A stretch of 64,000 bases of DNA, taken from NCBI GenBank assembly GCA_964034945.1, contig OZ035962.1, positions 20,493,530-20,557,529 on the forward strand. Reading direction: 5' to 3'. The first letter of the stretch is position 1. Each line of letters opens with the position of its first letter. Positions 22,013 through 37,300 of the stretch are shown here, one piece after another. This DNA is from Chrysopilus asiliformis (taxonomy: Eukaryota; Arthropoda; Insecta; Diptera; Rhagionidae). Under the pieces are notes generated by a model. That model ran no database searches and was not told where the DNA came from. It saw only the letters and a program-made list of their open reading frames with translations. A program made the translations under genes and the position numbers.

Positions 22013-25000
22013 GCACGGTGCCAAATAACGGCACGGTGCCAAATAACGGCACGGTGCCAAATAACGGCACGGTGCCAAATTACGGCACGGTGCCAAATAA
22101 CGGCACGGTGCCAAATTACGGCACGGTGCCAAATTATGGCACGGTGCCAAATTACGGCACGGTGTCAAATTATGGCACGGTGCCAAATAACGGCACGGTG
22201 CCAAATAACGGCACGGTGCCAAATTACGGCACGGTGCCAAATTATGGCATGGTGCCAAATTATGGCACGGTGCCAAATAACGGCACGGTGCCAAATAACG
22301 GCACGGTGTCAAATAACGGCACGGTGCCAAATAACGGCACGGTGCCAAATTACGGCACGGTGCCAAATTACGGCACGGTGCCAAATTACGGCACGGTGCC
22401 AAATAACGGCACGGTGCCAAATAACGGCACAGTGCCAAATTACGGCACGGTGCCAAATAACGGCACGGTGCCAAATTACGGCACGGTGCCAAATAACGGC
22501 ACGGTGCCAAATAACGGCACGGTGCCAAATTACGGCACGTGGCCAAATTACGGCACGGTGCCAAATTACGGCACGGTGCCAAATAACGGCACGGTGCCGA
22601 ATAACGGCACGGTGCCAAATAACGGCACGGTGCCAAATAACGGCACGGTGCCAAATAACGGCACGGTGCCAAATTACGGCACGGTGCCAAATAACGGCAC
22701 GGTGCCAAATAACGGCACAGTGCCAAATTACGGCACGGTGCCAAATAACGGCACGGTGCCAAATTACGGCACGGTGCCAAATAACGGCACGGTGCCAAAT
22801 AACGGCACGGTGCCAAATTACGGCACGGTGCCAAATAACGGCACGGTGCCAAATAACGGCACGGTGCCAAATTACGGCACGGTGCCAAATAACGGCACGG
22901 TGCCAAATAACGGCACGGTGCCAAATTACGGCACGGTGCCAAATAACGGCACGGTGCCAAATTACGGCACGGTGCCAAATAACGGCACGGTGCCAAATAA
23001 CGGCACAGTGCCAAATTACGGCACGGTGCCAAATTATGGCACGGTGCCAAATTATGGCACGGTGCCAAATAACGGCACGGTGCCAAATAACGGCACGGTG
23101 CCAAATAACGGCACGGTGCCAAATAACGGCACGGTGCCAAATAACGGCACGGTGCCAAATTACGGCACGGTGCCAAATTATGGCACGGTGCCAAATAACG
23201 GCACGGTGCCAAATAACGGCACGGTGCCAAATTACGGCACGGTGCCAAATTATGGCACGGTGCCAAATTATGGCACGGTGCCAAATAACGGCACGGTGCC
23301 AAATAACGGCACGGTGCCAAATAACGGCACGGTGCCAAATAACGGCACGGTGCCAAATTACGGCACGGTGCCAAATTACGGCACGGTGCCAAATTACGGC
23401 ACGGTGCCAAATAACGGCACGGTGCCAAATAACGGCACAGTGCCAAATTACGGCACGGTGCCAAATAACGGCACGGTGCCAAATTACGGCACGGTGCCAA
23501 ATAACGGCACGGTGCCAAATAACGGCACGGTGCCAAATTACGGCACGGTGCCAAATAACGGCACGGTGCCAAATAACGGCACGGTGCCAAATTACGGCAC
23601 GGTGCCAAATAACGGCACGGTGCCAAATTACGGCACGGTGCCAAATAACGGCACGGTGCCAAATAACGGCACAGTGCCAAATTACGGCACGGTGCCAAAT
23701 TATGGCACGGTGCCAAATTATGGCACGGTGCCAAATAACGGCACGGTGCCAAATAACGGCACGGTGCCAAATAACGGCACGGTGCCAAATAACGGCACGG
23801 TGCCAAATAACGGCACGGTGCCAAATAACGGCACGGTGCCAAATTACGGCACGGTGCCAAATTATGGCACGGTGCCAAATTACGGCACGGTGCCAAATAA
23901 CGGCACGGTGCCAAATTACGGCACGGTGCCAAATTATGGCACGGTGCCAAATTACGGCACGGTGCCAAATTATGGCACGGTGCCAAATAACGGCACGGTG
24001 CCAAATTACGGCACGGTGCCAAATTATGGCACGGTGCCAAATTATGGCACGGTGCCAAATAACGGCACGGTGCCAAATAACGGCACGGTGCCAAATAACG
24101 GCACGGTGCCAAATTACGGCACGGTGCCAAATAACGGCACGGTGCCAAATAACGGCACGGTGCCAAATTACGGCACGGTGCCAAATAACGGCACGGTGCC
24201 AAATAACGGCACGGTGCCAAATTACGGCACGGTGCCAAATAACGGCACGGTGCCAAATTACGGCACGGTGCCAAATAACGGCACGGTGCCAAATAACGGC
24301 ACGGTGCCAAATTACGGCACGGTGCCAAATAACGGCACGGTGCCAAATAACGGCACGGTGCCAAATTACGGCACGGTGCCAAATAACGGCACGGTGCCAA
24401 ATAACGGCACAGTGCCAAATTACGGCACGGTGCCAAATAACGGCACGGTGCCAAATAACGGCACGGTGCCAAATAACGGCACGGTGCCAAATAACGGCAC
24501 GGTGCCAAATTACGGCACGGTGCCAAATTATGGCACGGTGCCAAATTACGGCACGGTGCCAAATTATGGCACGGTGCCAAATAACGGCACGGTGCCAAAT
24601 TACGGCACGGTGCCAAATTATGGCACGGTGCCAAATTATGGCACGGTGCCAAATAACGGCACGGTGCCAAATAACGGCACGGTGCCAAATAACGGCACGG
24701 TGCCAAATTACGGCACGGTGCCAAATAACGGCACGGTGCCAAATAACGGCACGGTGCCAAATTACGGCACGGTGCCAAATAACGGCACGGTGCCATATAA
24801 CGGCACGGTGCCAAATTACGGCACGGTGCCAAATAACGGCACGGTGCCAAATTACGGCACGGTGCCAAATAACGGCACGGTGCCAAATAACGGCACGGTG
24901 CCAAATTACGGCACGGTGCCAAATAACGGCACGGTGCCAAATAACGGCACGGTGCCAAATTACGGCACGGTGCCAAATAACGGCACGGTGCCAAATAACG

Positions 25001-25020
25001 GCACAGTGCCAAATTACGGC
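22013..25020. repeat. 18-bp satellite, block 1 (about 167 units)
   Basis: Head-to-tail units of GCACGGTGCCAAATAACG in strict 18-bp phase over 3,008 bp. The common alternatives are ATTACG and ATTATG in place of ATAACG, and CACAG in place of CACGG. Every unit has the dyad GGCAC-G-GTGCC. Block-specific variants include a gtgtc unit at 22163, a catgg unit near 22248, a CACGTGGCC unit near 22538 and a gccgaataac unit near 22596. Reading frames of about 1,000 codons on both strands are artefacts of the 18-bp period. Confidence 0.97.
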
Positions 25021-25303
25021 AAAACTATAATGAATGTTACGACGAATATAATATTTTGCGCTTTTTGAGGAATACGTTTCCTTATTGTTCGAAAAAATCT
25101 TTTTTATTATTCGAAAAAAATTAAAATTTAATATTGGTAATCATATCAATTCGAACTTAGCATTAAAACATAAGAAAAACTGTAATCGCCAAGGCCAATC
25201 GTCAAATGCTCTATATTAGGGCAGACAGAATGAGGGTATTCACAATCCTCTTCGGTATTCGGTATTCGGTATTTTCGGTAATATTAAAAGACTGAAAATA
25301 TTC
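25021..25303 (+). repeat. 283-bp border segment, copy 2
   Basis: Same length and wording as copy 3, and differing from copy 1 at one noted position. It lies between satellite blocks 1 and 2, exactly 3,291 bp after copy 1. Confidence 0.95.
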
Positions 25304-28077
25304 GCACGGTGCCAAATAACGGCACGGTGCCAAATAACGGCACGGTGCCAAATAACGGCACGGTGCCAAATTACGGCACGGTGCCAAATAACGGCACGGT
25401 GCCAAATTACGGCACGGTGCCAAATTATGGCACGGTGCCAAATTACGGCACGGTGTCAAATTATGGCACGGTGCCAAATAACGGCACGGTGCCAAATAAC
25501 GGCACGGTGCCAAATTACGGCACGGTGCCAAATTATGGCATGGTGCCAAATTATGGCACGGTGCCAAATAACGGCACGGTGCCAAATAACGGCACGGTGT
25601 CAAATAACGGCACGGTGCCAAATAACGGCACGGTGCCAAATTACGGCACGGTGCCAAATTACGGCACGGTGCCAAATTACGGCACGGTGCCAAATAACGG
25701 CACGGTGCCAAATAACGGCACAGTGCCAAATTACGGCACGGTGCCAAATAACGGCACGGTGCCAAATTACGGCACGGTGCCAAATAACGGCACGGTGCCA
25801 AATAACGGCACGGTGCCAAATTACGGCACGGTGCCAAATAACGGCACGGTGCCAAATAACGGCACGGTGCCAAATTACGGCACGGTGCCAAATAACGGCA
25901 CGGTGCCAAATAACGGCACAGTGCCAAATTACGGCACGGTGCCAAATAACGGCACGGTGCCAAATTACGGCACGGTGCCAAATAACGGCACGGTGCCAAA
26001 TAACGGCACGGTGCCAAATTACGGCACGGTGCCAAATAACGGCACGGTGCCAAATAACGGCACGGTGCCAAATTACGGCACGGTGCCAAATAACGGCACG
26101 GTGCCAAATAACGGCACGGTGCCAAATTACGGCACGGTGCCAAATAACGGCACGGTGCCAAATTACGGCACGGTGCCAAATAACGGCACGGTGCCAAATA
26201 ACGGCACAGTGCCAAATTACGGCACGGTGCCAAATTATGGCACGGTGCCAAATTATGGCACGGTGCCAAATAACGGCACGGTGCCAAATAACGGCACGGT
26301 GCCAAATAACGGCACGGTGCCAAATTACGGCACGGTGCCAAATAACGGCACGGTGCCAAATAACGGCACGGTGCCAAATTACGGCACGGTGCCAAATAAC
26401 GGCACGGTGCCAAATAACGGCACGGTGCCAAATTACGGCACGGTGCCAAATAACGGCACGGTGCCAAATTACGGCACGGTGCCAAATAACGGCACGGTGC
26501 CAAATAACGGCACGGTGCCAAATTACGGCACGGTGCCAAATAACGGCACGGTGCCAAATAACGGCACGGTGCCAAATTACGGCACGGTGCCAAATAACGG
26601 CACGGTGCCAAATAACGGCACAGTGCCAAATTACGGCACGGTGCCAAATAACGGCACGGTGCCAAATAACGGCACGGTGCCAAATAACGGCACGGTGCCA
26701 AATAACGGCACGGTGCCAAATTACGGCACGGTGCCAAATTATGGCACGGTGCCAAATTACGGCACGGTGCCAAATTATGGCACGGTGCCAAATAACGGCA
26801 CGGTGCCAAATTACGGCACGGTGCCAAATTATGGCACGGTGCCAAATTATGGCACGGTGCCAAATAACGGCACGGTGCCAAATAACGGCACGGTGCCAAA
26901 TAACGGCACGGTGCCAAATTACGGCACGGTGCCAAATAACGGCACGGTGCCAAATTACGGCACGGTGCCAAATAACGGCACGGTGCCAAATAACGGCACG
27001 GTGCCAAATAACGGCACGGTGCCAAATAACGGCACGGTGCCAAATAACGGCACGGTGCCAAATTACGGCACGGTGCCAAATAACGGCACGGTGCCAAATA
27101 ACGGCACAGTGCCAAATTACGGCACGGTGCCAAATAACGGCACGGTGCCAAATAACGGCACAGTGCCAAATTATGGCACGGTGCCAAATAACGGCACGGT
27201 GCCAAATAACGGCACGGTGCCAAATAACGGCACGGTGCCAAATAACGGCACGGTGCCAAATAACGGCACGGTGCCAAATAACGGCACGGTGCCAAATTAC
27301 GGCACGGTGCCAAATTATGGCACGGTGCCAAATTACGGCACGGTGCCAAATTACGGCACGGTGCCAAATTACGGCACGGTGCCAAATTATGGCACGGTGC
27401 CAAATTACGGCACGGTGCCAAATTATGGCACGGTGCCAAATAACGGCACGGTGCCAAATTACGGCACGGTGCCAAATTATGGCACGGTGCCAAATTATGG
27501 CACGGTGCCAAATAACGGCAAGGTGCCAAATAACGGCACGGTGCCAAATAACGGCACGGTGCCAAATTACGGCACGGTGCCAAATAACGGCACGGTGCCA
27601 AATAACGGCACGGTGCCAAATTACGGCACGGTGCCAAATAACGGCACGGTGCCAAATAACGGCACGGTGCCAAATTACGGCACGGTGCCAAATAACGGCA
27701 CGGTGCCAAATTACGGCACGGTGCCAAATAACGGCACGGTGCCAAATAACGGCACGGTGCCAAATTACGGCACGGTGCCAAATAACGGCACGGTGCCAAA
27801 TAACGGCACGGTGCCAAATTACGGCACGGTGCCAAATAACGGCACGGTGCCAAATAACGGCACAGTGCCAAATTACGGCACGGTGCCAAATAACGGCACG
27901 GTGCCAAATAACGGCACGGTGCCAAATAACGGCACGGTGCCAAATAACGGCACGGTGCCAAATTACGGCACGGTGCCAAATAACGGCACGGTGCCAAATA
28001 ACGGCACGGTGCCAAATTACGGCACGGTGCCAAATAACGGCACGGTGCCAAATAACGGCACAGTGCCAAATTACGGC
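25304..28077. repeat. 18-bp satellite, block 2 (about 154 units)
   Basis: 2,774 bp in unbroken 18-bp phase. The first 500 or so bases repeat the variant order of block 1 (gtgtc unit, catgg unit, second gtgtc unit), then the two diverge: block 1 has a CACGTGGCC unit that block 2 lacks. A GCAAGG variant at 27519 recurs exactly 3,057 bp later in block 3. Blocks 1 and 2 differ in length by 234 bp, which is 13 whole units. Confidence 0.97.
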
Positions 28078-28360
28078 AAAACTATAATGAATGTTACGAC
28101 GAATATAATATTTTGCGCTTTTTGAGGAATACGTTTCCTTATTGTTCGAAAAAATCTTTTTTATTATTCGAAAAAAATTAAAATTTAATATTGGTAATCA
28201 TATCAATTCGAACTTAGCATTAAAACATAAGAAAAACTGTAATCGCCAAGGCCAATCGTCAAATGCTCTATATTAGGGCAGACAGAATGAGGGTATTCAC
28301 AATCCTCTTCGGTATTCGGTATTCGGTATTTTCGGTAATATTAAAAGACTGAAAATATTC
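28078..28360 (+). repeat. 283-bp border segment, copy 3
   Basis: Appears identical to copy 2, 3,057 bp downstream of it. After this point the satellite runs for 20.7 kb without another copy. Confidence 0.95.
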
Positions 28361-31300
28361 GCACGGTGCCAAATAACGGCACGGTGCCAAATAACGGCAC
28401 GGTGCCAAATAACGGCACGGTGCCAAATTACGGCACGGTGCCAAATAACGGCACGGTGCCAAATTACGGCACGGTGCCAAATTATGGCACGGTGCCAAAT
28501 TACGGCACGGTGTCAAATTATGGCACGGTGCCAAATAACGGCACGGTGCCAAATAACGGCACGGTGCCAAATTACGGCACGGTGCCAAATTATGGCATGG
28601 TGCCAAATTATGGCACGGTGCCAAATAACGGCACGGTGCCAAATAACGGCACGGTGTCAAATAACGGCACGGTGCCAAATAACGGCACGGTGCCAAATAA
28701 CGGCACGGTGCCAAATTACGGCACGGTGCCAAATTACGGCACGGTGCCAAATAACGGCACGGTGCCAAATAACGGCACAGTGCCAAATTACGGCACGGTG
28801 CCAAATAACGGCACGGTGCCAAATTACGGCACGGTGCCAAATAACGGCACGGTGCCAAATAACGGCACGGTGCCAAATTACGGCACGGTGCCAAATAACG
28901 GCACGGTGCCAAATAACGGCACGGTGCCAAATTACGGCACGGTGCCAAATAACGGCACGGTGCCAAATAACGGCACAGTGCCAAATTACGGCACGGTGCC
29001 AAATAACGGCACGGTGCCAAATTACGGCACGGTGCCAAATAACGGCACGGTGCCAAATAACGGCACGGTGCCAAATTACGGCACGGTGCCAAATAACGGC
29101 ACGGTGCCAAATAACGGCACGGTGCCAAATTACGGCACGGTGCCAAATAACGGCACGGTGCCAAATAACGGCACGGTGCCAAATTACGGCACGGTGCCAA
29201 ATAACGGCACGGTGCCAAATTACGGCACGGTGCCAAATAACGGCACGGTGCCAAATAACGGCACAGTGCCAAATTACGGCACGGTGCCAAATTATGGCAC
29301 GGTGCCAAATTATGGCACGGTGCCAAATAACGGCACGGTGCCAAATAACGGCACGGTGCCAAATAACGGCACGGTGCCAAATTACGGCACGGTGCCAAAT
29401 AACGGCACGGTGCCAAATAACGGCACGGTGCCAAATTACGGCACGGTGCCAAATAACGGCACGGTGCCAAATAACGGCACGGTGCCAAATTACGGCACGG
29501 TGCCAAATAACGGCACGGTGCCAAATTACGGCACGGTGCCAAATAACGGCACGGTGCCAAATAACGGCACGGTGCCAAATTACGGCACGGTGCCAAATAA
29601 CGGCACGGTGCCAAATAACGGCACGGTGCCAAATTACGGCACGGTGCCAAATAACGGCACGGTGCCAAATAACGGCACAGTGCCAAATTACGGCACGGTG
29701 CCAAATAACGGCACGGTGCCAAATAACGGCACGGTGCCAAATAACGGCACGGTGCCAAATAACGGCACGGTGCCAAATTACGGCACGGTGCCAAATTATG
29801 GCACGGTGCCAAATTACGGCACGGTGCCAAATTATGGCACGGTGCCAAATAACGGCACGGTGCCAAATTACGGCACGGTGCCAAATTATGGCACGGTGCC
29901 AAATTATGGCACGGTGCCAAATAACGGCACGGTGCCAAATAACGGCACGGTGCCAAATAACGGCACGGTGCCAAATTACGGCACGGTGCCAAATAACGGC
30001 ACGGTGCCAAATTACGGCACGGTGCCAAATAACGGCACGGTGCCAAATAACGGCACGGTGCCAAATAACGGCACGGTGCCAAATAACGGCACGGTGCCAA
30101 ATAACGGCACGGTGCCAAATTACGGCACGGTGCCAAATAACGGCACGGTGCCAAATAACGGCACAGTGCCAAATTACGGCACGGTGCCAAATAACGGCAC
30201 GGTGCCAAATAACGGCACAGTGCCAAATTATGGCACGGTGCCAAATAACGGCACGGTGCCAAATAACGGCACGGTGCCAAATAACGGCACGGTGCCAAAT
30301 AACGGCACGGTGCCAAATAACGGCACGGTGCCAAATAACGGCACGGTGCCAAATTACGGCACGGTGCCAAATTATGGCACGGTGCCAAATTACGGCACGG
30401 TGCCAAATTACGGCACGGTGCCAAATTACGGCACGGTGCCAAATTATGGCACGGTGCCAAATTACGGCACGGTGCCAAATTATGGCACGGTGCCAAATAA
30501 CGGCACGGTGCCAAATTACGGCACGGTGCCAAATTATGGCACGGTGCCAAATTATGGCACGGTGCCAAATAACGGCAAGGTGCCAAATAACGGCACGGTG
30601 CCAAATAACGGCACGGTGCCAAATTACGGCACGGTGCCAAATAACGGCACGGTGCCAAATAACGGCACGGTGCCAAATTACGGCACGGTGCCAAATAACG
30701 GCACGGTGCCAAATAACGGCACGGTGCCAAATTACGGCACGGTGCCAAATAACGGCACGGTGCCAAATTACGGCACGGTGCCAAATAACGGCACGGTGCC
30801 AAATAACGGCACGGTGCCAAATTACGGCACGGTGCCAAATAACGGCACGGTGCCAAATAACGGCACGGTGCCAAATTACGGCACGGTGCCAAATAACGGC
30901 ACGGTGCCAAATAACGGCACAGTGCCAAATTACGGCACGGTGCCAAATAACGGCACGGTGCCAAATAACGGCACGGTGCCAAATAACGGCACGGTGCCAA
31001 ATAACGGCACGGTGCCAAATTACGGCACGGTGCCAAATAACGGCACGGTGCCAAATTACGGCACGGTGCCAAATAACGGCACGGTGCCAAATTACGGCAC
31101 GGTGCCAAATAACGGCACGGTGCCAAATTACGGCACGGTGCCAAATAACGGCACGGTGCCAAATAACGGCACGGTGCCAAATAACGGCACGGTGCCAAAT
31201 TACGGCACGTGGCCAAATTACGGCACGGTGCCAAATTATGGCACGGTGCCAAATTACGGCACGGTGCCAAATAACGGCACGGTGCCAAATTACGGCACGG

Positions 31301-34300
31301 TGCCAAATTATGGCACGGTGCCAAATTACGGCACGGTGCCAAATTATGGCACGGTGCCAAATAACGGCACGGTGCCAAATAACGGCACGGTGCCAAATTA
31401 CGGCACGGTGCCAAATTATGGCACGGTGCCAAATTATGGCACGGTGCCAAATAACGGCACGGTGCCAAATAACGGCACGGTGCCAAATAACGGCACGGTG
31501 CCAAATAACGGCACGGTGCCAAATAACGGCACGGTGCCAAATAACGGCACGGTGCCAAATTACGGCACGGTGCCAAATTACGGCACGGTGCCAAATAACG
31601 GCACGGTGCCAAATTACGGCACGGTGCCAAATTACGGCACGGTGCCAAATTATGGCACGGTGCCAAATAACGGCACGGTGCCAAATAACGGCACGGTGCC
31701 AAATTACGGCACGGTGCCAAATTATGGCACGGTGCCAAATTACGGCACGGTGCCAAATAACGGCACGGTGCCAAATTACGGCACGGTGCCAAATAACGGC
31801 ACGGTGCCAAATAACGGCACGGTGCCAAATTACGGCACGGTGCCAAATAACGGCACGGTGCCAAATAACGGCACGGTGCCAAATAACGGCACGGTGCCAA
31901 ATAACGGCACGGTGCCAAATAACGGCACGGTGCCAAATAACGGCACAGTGCCAAATTACGGCACGGTGCCAAATAACGGCACGGTGCCAAATTACGGCAC
32001 GGTGCCAAATTACGGCACGGTGCCAAATTATGGCACGGTGCCAAATAACGGCACGGTGCCAAATTACGGCACGGTGCCAAATAACGGCACGGTGCCAAAT
32101 AACGGCACGGTGCCAAATAACGGCACGGTGCCAAATAACGGCACGGTGCCAAATTACGGCACGGTGCCAAATAACGGCACGGTGCCAAATTATGGCACGG
32201 TGCCAAATTATGGCACGGTGCCAAATAACGGCACGGTGCCAAATAACGGCACGGTGCCAAATAACGGCACGGTGCCAAATAACGGCACGGTGCCAAATAA
32301 CGGCACGGTGCCAAATAACGGCACGGTGCCAAATAACGGCACGGTGCCAAATTATGGCACGGTGCCAAATTACGGCACGGTGCCAAATTATGGCACGGTG
32401 CCAAATAACGGCACGGTGCCAAATAACGGCACGGTGCCAAATTACGGCACGGTGCCAAATTATGGCACGGTGCCAAATTATGGCACGGTGCCAAATAACG
32501 GCACGGTGCCAAATAACGGCACGGTGCCAAATAACGGCACGGTGCCAAATAACGGCACGGTGCCAAATTACGGCACGGTGCCAAATTACGGCACGGTGCC
32601 AAATTACGGCACGGTGCCAAATTACGGCACGGTGCCAAATAACGGCACGGTGCCAAATTACGGCACGGTGCCAAATAACGGCACGGTGCCAAATAACGGC
32701 ACAGTGCCAAATTACGGCACGGTGCCAAATAACGGCACGGTGCCAAATTACGGCACGGTGCCAAATAACGGCACGGTGCCAAATAACGGCACGGGTCCAA
32801 ATTACGGCACGGTGCCAAATAACGGCACGGTGCCAAATAACGGCACGGTGCCAAATTACGGCACGGTGCCAAATAACGGCACGGTGCCAAATAACGGCAC
32901 GGTGCCAAATAACGGCACGGTGCCAAATAACGGCACGGTGCCAAATAACGGCACGGTGCCAAATAACGGCACGGTGCCAAATTACGGCACGGTGCCAAAT
33001 AACGGCACGGTGCCAAATTACGGCACGGTGCCAAATAACGGCACGGTGCCAAATAACGGCACGGTGCCAAATAACGGCACGGTGCCAAATAACGGCACGG
33101 TGCCAAATTACGGCACGGTGCCAAATAACGGCACGGTGCCAAATTATGGCACGGTGCCAAATTATGGCACGGTGCCAAATAACGGCACGGTGCCAAATAA
33201 CGGCACGGTGCCAAATAACGGCACGGTGCCAAATAACGGCACGGTGCCAAATAACGGCACGGTGCCAAATAACGGCACGGTGCCAAATAACGGCACGGTG
33301 CCAAATTATGGCACGGTGCCAAATTACGGCACGGTGCCAAATTATGGCACGGTGCCAAATAACGGCACGGTGCCAAATAACGGCACGGTGCCAAATTACG
33401 GCACGGTGCCAAATTATGGCACGGTGCCAAATTATGGCACGGTGCCAAATAACGGCACGGTGCCAAATAACGGCACGGTGCCAAATAACGGCACGGTGCC
33501 AAATAACGGCACGGTGCCAAATTACGGCACGGTGCCAAATTACGGCACGGTGCCAAATAACGGCACGGTGCCAAATAACGGCACGGTGCCAAATAACGGC
33601 ACGGTGCCAAATTACGGCACGGTGCCAAATTATGGCACGGTGCCAAATTATGGCACGGTGCCAAATAACGGCACGGTGCCAAATAACGGCACGGTGCCAA
33701 ATAACGGCCGGGTGCCAAATTACGGCACGGTGCCAAATTACGGCACGGTGCCAAATAACGGCACGGTGCCAAATTACGGCACGGTGCCAAATTACGGCAC
33801 GGTGCCAAATAACGGCACGGTGCCAAATAACGGCACGGGTCCAAATTACGGCACGGTGCCAAATAACGGCACGGTGCCAAATAACGGCACGGTGCCAAAT
33901 TACGGCACGGTGCCAAATTATGGCACGGTGCCAAATTACGGCACGGTGCCAAATAACGGCACGGTGCCAAATTACGGCACGGTGCCAAATTATGGCACGG
34001 TGCCAAATTACGGCACGGTGCCAAATTATGGCACGGTGCCAAATAACGGCACGGTGCCAAATTACGGCACGGTGCCAAATTATGGCACGGTGCCAAATTA
34101 TGGCACGGTGCCAAATTACGGCACGGTGCCAAATTATGGCACGGTGCCAAATAACGGCACGGTGCCAAATTACGGCACGGTGCCAAATTATGGCACGGTG
34201 CCAAATTATGGCACGGTGCCAAATAACGGCACGGTGCCAAATAACGGCACGGTGCCAAATAACGGCACGGTGCCAAATAACGGCACGGTGCCAAATTACG

Positions 34301-37300
34301 GCACGGTGCCAAATAACGGCACGGTGCCAAATAACGGCACGGTGCCAAATTACGGCACGGTGCCAAATAACGGCACGGTGCCAAATTACGGCACGGTGCC
34401 AAATAACGGCACGGTGCCAAATTACGGCACGGTGCCAAATTACGGCACGGTGCCAAATAACGGCACGGTGCCAAATTACGGCACGGTGCCAAATAACGGC
34501 ACGGTGCCAAATAACGGCACGGTGCCAAATTACGGCACGGTGCCAAATAACGGCACGGTGCCAAATAACGGCACGGTGCCAAATTACGGCACGGTGCCAA
34601 ATAACGGCACGGTGCCAAATAACGGCACAGTGCCAAATTACGGCACGGTGCCAAATAACGGCACGGTGCCAAATAACGGCACGGTGCCAAATAACGGCAC
34701 GGTGCCAAATAACGGCACGGTGCCAAATTACGGCACGGTGCCAAATAACGGCACGGTGCCAAATTACGGCACGGTGCCAAATAACGGCACGGTGCCAAAT
34801 TACGGCACGGTGCCAAATAACGGCACGGTGCCAAATAACGGCACAGTGCCAAATTACGGCACGGTGCCAAATTATGGCACGGTGCCAAATTATGGCACGG
34901 TGCCAAATTATGGCACGGTGCCAAATAACGGCACGGTGCCAAATAACGGCACGGTGCCAAATTACGGCACGGTGCCAAATAACGGCACGGTGCCAAATAA
35001 CGGCACGGTGCCAAATAACGGCACGGTGCCGAATAACGGCACGGTGCCAAATTACGGCACGTGGCCAAATTACGGCACGGTGCCAAATTATGGCACGGTG
35101 CCAAATTACGGCACGGTGCCAAATAACGGCACGGTGCCAAATTACGGCACGGTGCCAAATTATGGCACGGTGCCAAATTACGGCACGGTGCCAAATTATG
35201 GCACGGTGCCAAATAACGGCACGGTGCCAAATTACGGCACGGTGCCAAATTATGGCACGGTGCCAAATTATGGCACGGTGCCAAATAACGGCACGGTGCC
35301 AAATAACGGCACGGTGCCAAATAACGGCACGGTGCCAAATAACGGCACGGTGCCAAATAACGGCACGGTGCCAAATAACGGCACGGTGCCAAATTACGGC
35401 ACGGTGCCAAATAACGGCACGGTGCCAAATTACGGCACGGTGCCAAATTACGGCACGGTGCCAAATTATGGCACGGTGCCAAATAACGGCACGGTGCCAA
35501 ATAACGGCACGGTGCCAAATTACGGCACGGTGCCAAATTATGGCACGGTGCCAAATTACGGCACGGTGCCAAATAACGGCACGGTGCCAAATTACGGCAC
35601 GGTGCCAAATAACGGCACGGTGCCAAATAACGGCACGGTGCCAAATTACGGCACGGTGCCAAATAACGGCACGGTGCCAAATAACGGCACGGTGCCAAAT
35701 AACGGCACGGTGCCAAATTACGGCACGGTGCCAAATAACGGCACGGTGCCAAATAACGGCACAGTGCCAAATTACGGCACGGTGCCAAATAACGGCACGG
35801 TGCCAAATTACGGCACGGTGCCAAATTACGGCACGGTGCCAAATTACGGCACGGTGCCAAATAACGGCACGGTGCCAAATTACGGCACGGTGCCAAATAA
35901 CGGCACGGTGCCAAATAACGGCACGGTGCCAAATAACGGCACGGTGCCAAATAACGGCACGGTGCCAAATAACGGCACGGTGCCAAATAACGGCACGGTG
36001 CCAAATAACGGCACGGTGCCAAATTATGGCACGGTGCCAAATTACGGCACGGTGCCAAATTATGGCACGGTGCCAAATAACGGCACGGTGCCAAATAACG
36101 GCACGGTGCCAAATTACGGCACGGTGCCAAATTATGGCACGGTGCCAAATAACGGCACGGTGCCAAATAACGGCACGGTGCCAAATAACGGCACGGTGCC
36201 AAATAACGGCACGGTGCCAAATAACGGCACGGTGCCAAATTACGGCACGGTGCCAAATTACGGCACGGTGCCAAATAACGGCACGGTGCCAAATAACGGC
36301 ACGGTGCCAAATAACGGCACGGTGCCAAATAACGGCACGGTGCCAAATTACGGCACGGTGCCAAATTACGGCACGGTGCCAAATAACGGCACGGTGCCAA
36401 ATTACGGCACGGCACGGTGCCAAATTACGGCACGGTGCCAAATAACGGCACGGTGCCAAATAACGGCACAGTGCCAAATTACGGCACGGTGCCAAATAAC
36501 GGCACGGTGCCAAATTACGGCACGGTGCCAAATAACGGCACGGTGCCAAATAACGGCACGGGTCCAAATTACGGCACGGTGCCAAATAACGGCACGGTGC
36601 CAAATAACGGCACGGTGCCAAATTACGGCACGGTGCCAAATAACGGCACAATGCCAAATTACGGCACGGTGCCAAATAACGGCACGGTGCCAAATTACGG
36701 CACGGTGCCAAATAACGGCACGGTGCCAAATAACGGCACGGTGCCAAATAACGGCACGGTGCCAAATTACGGCACGGTGCCAAATAACGGCACGGTGCCA
36801 AATAACGGCACGGTGCCAAATTACGGCACGGTGCCAAATAACGGCACGGTGCCAAATAACGGCACGGTGCCAAATTACGGCACGGTGCCAAATTACGGCA
36901 CGGTGCCAAATAACGGCACGGTGCCAAATTACGGCACGATGCCAAATAACGGCACGGTGCCAAATAACGGCACGGTGCCAAATTACGGCACGGTGCCAAA
37001 TAACGGCACGGTGCCAAATAACGGCACGGTGCCAAATTACGGCACGGTGCCAAATTACGGCACGGTGCCAAATAACGGCACGGTGCCAAATTACGGCACG
37101 GTGCCAAATAACGGCACGGTGCCAAATAACGGCACAGTGCCAAATTACGGCACGGTGCCAAATAACGGCACGGTGCCAAATAACGGCACAGTGCCAAATT
37201 ACGGCACGGTGCCAAATAACGGCACGGTGCCAAATTACGGCACGGTGCCAAATAACGGCACGGTGCCAAATAACGGCACGGTGCCAAATAACGGCACGGT

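Noticed and set aside
21730..28360. Assembly error as the source of the repeated 283-bp borders
   Set aside because: Not excluded, but the blocks differ in length by whole units, differ internally, and border copy 1 has a distinguishing base, which fits real duplications better than simple duplicated reads.
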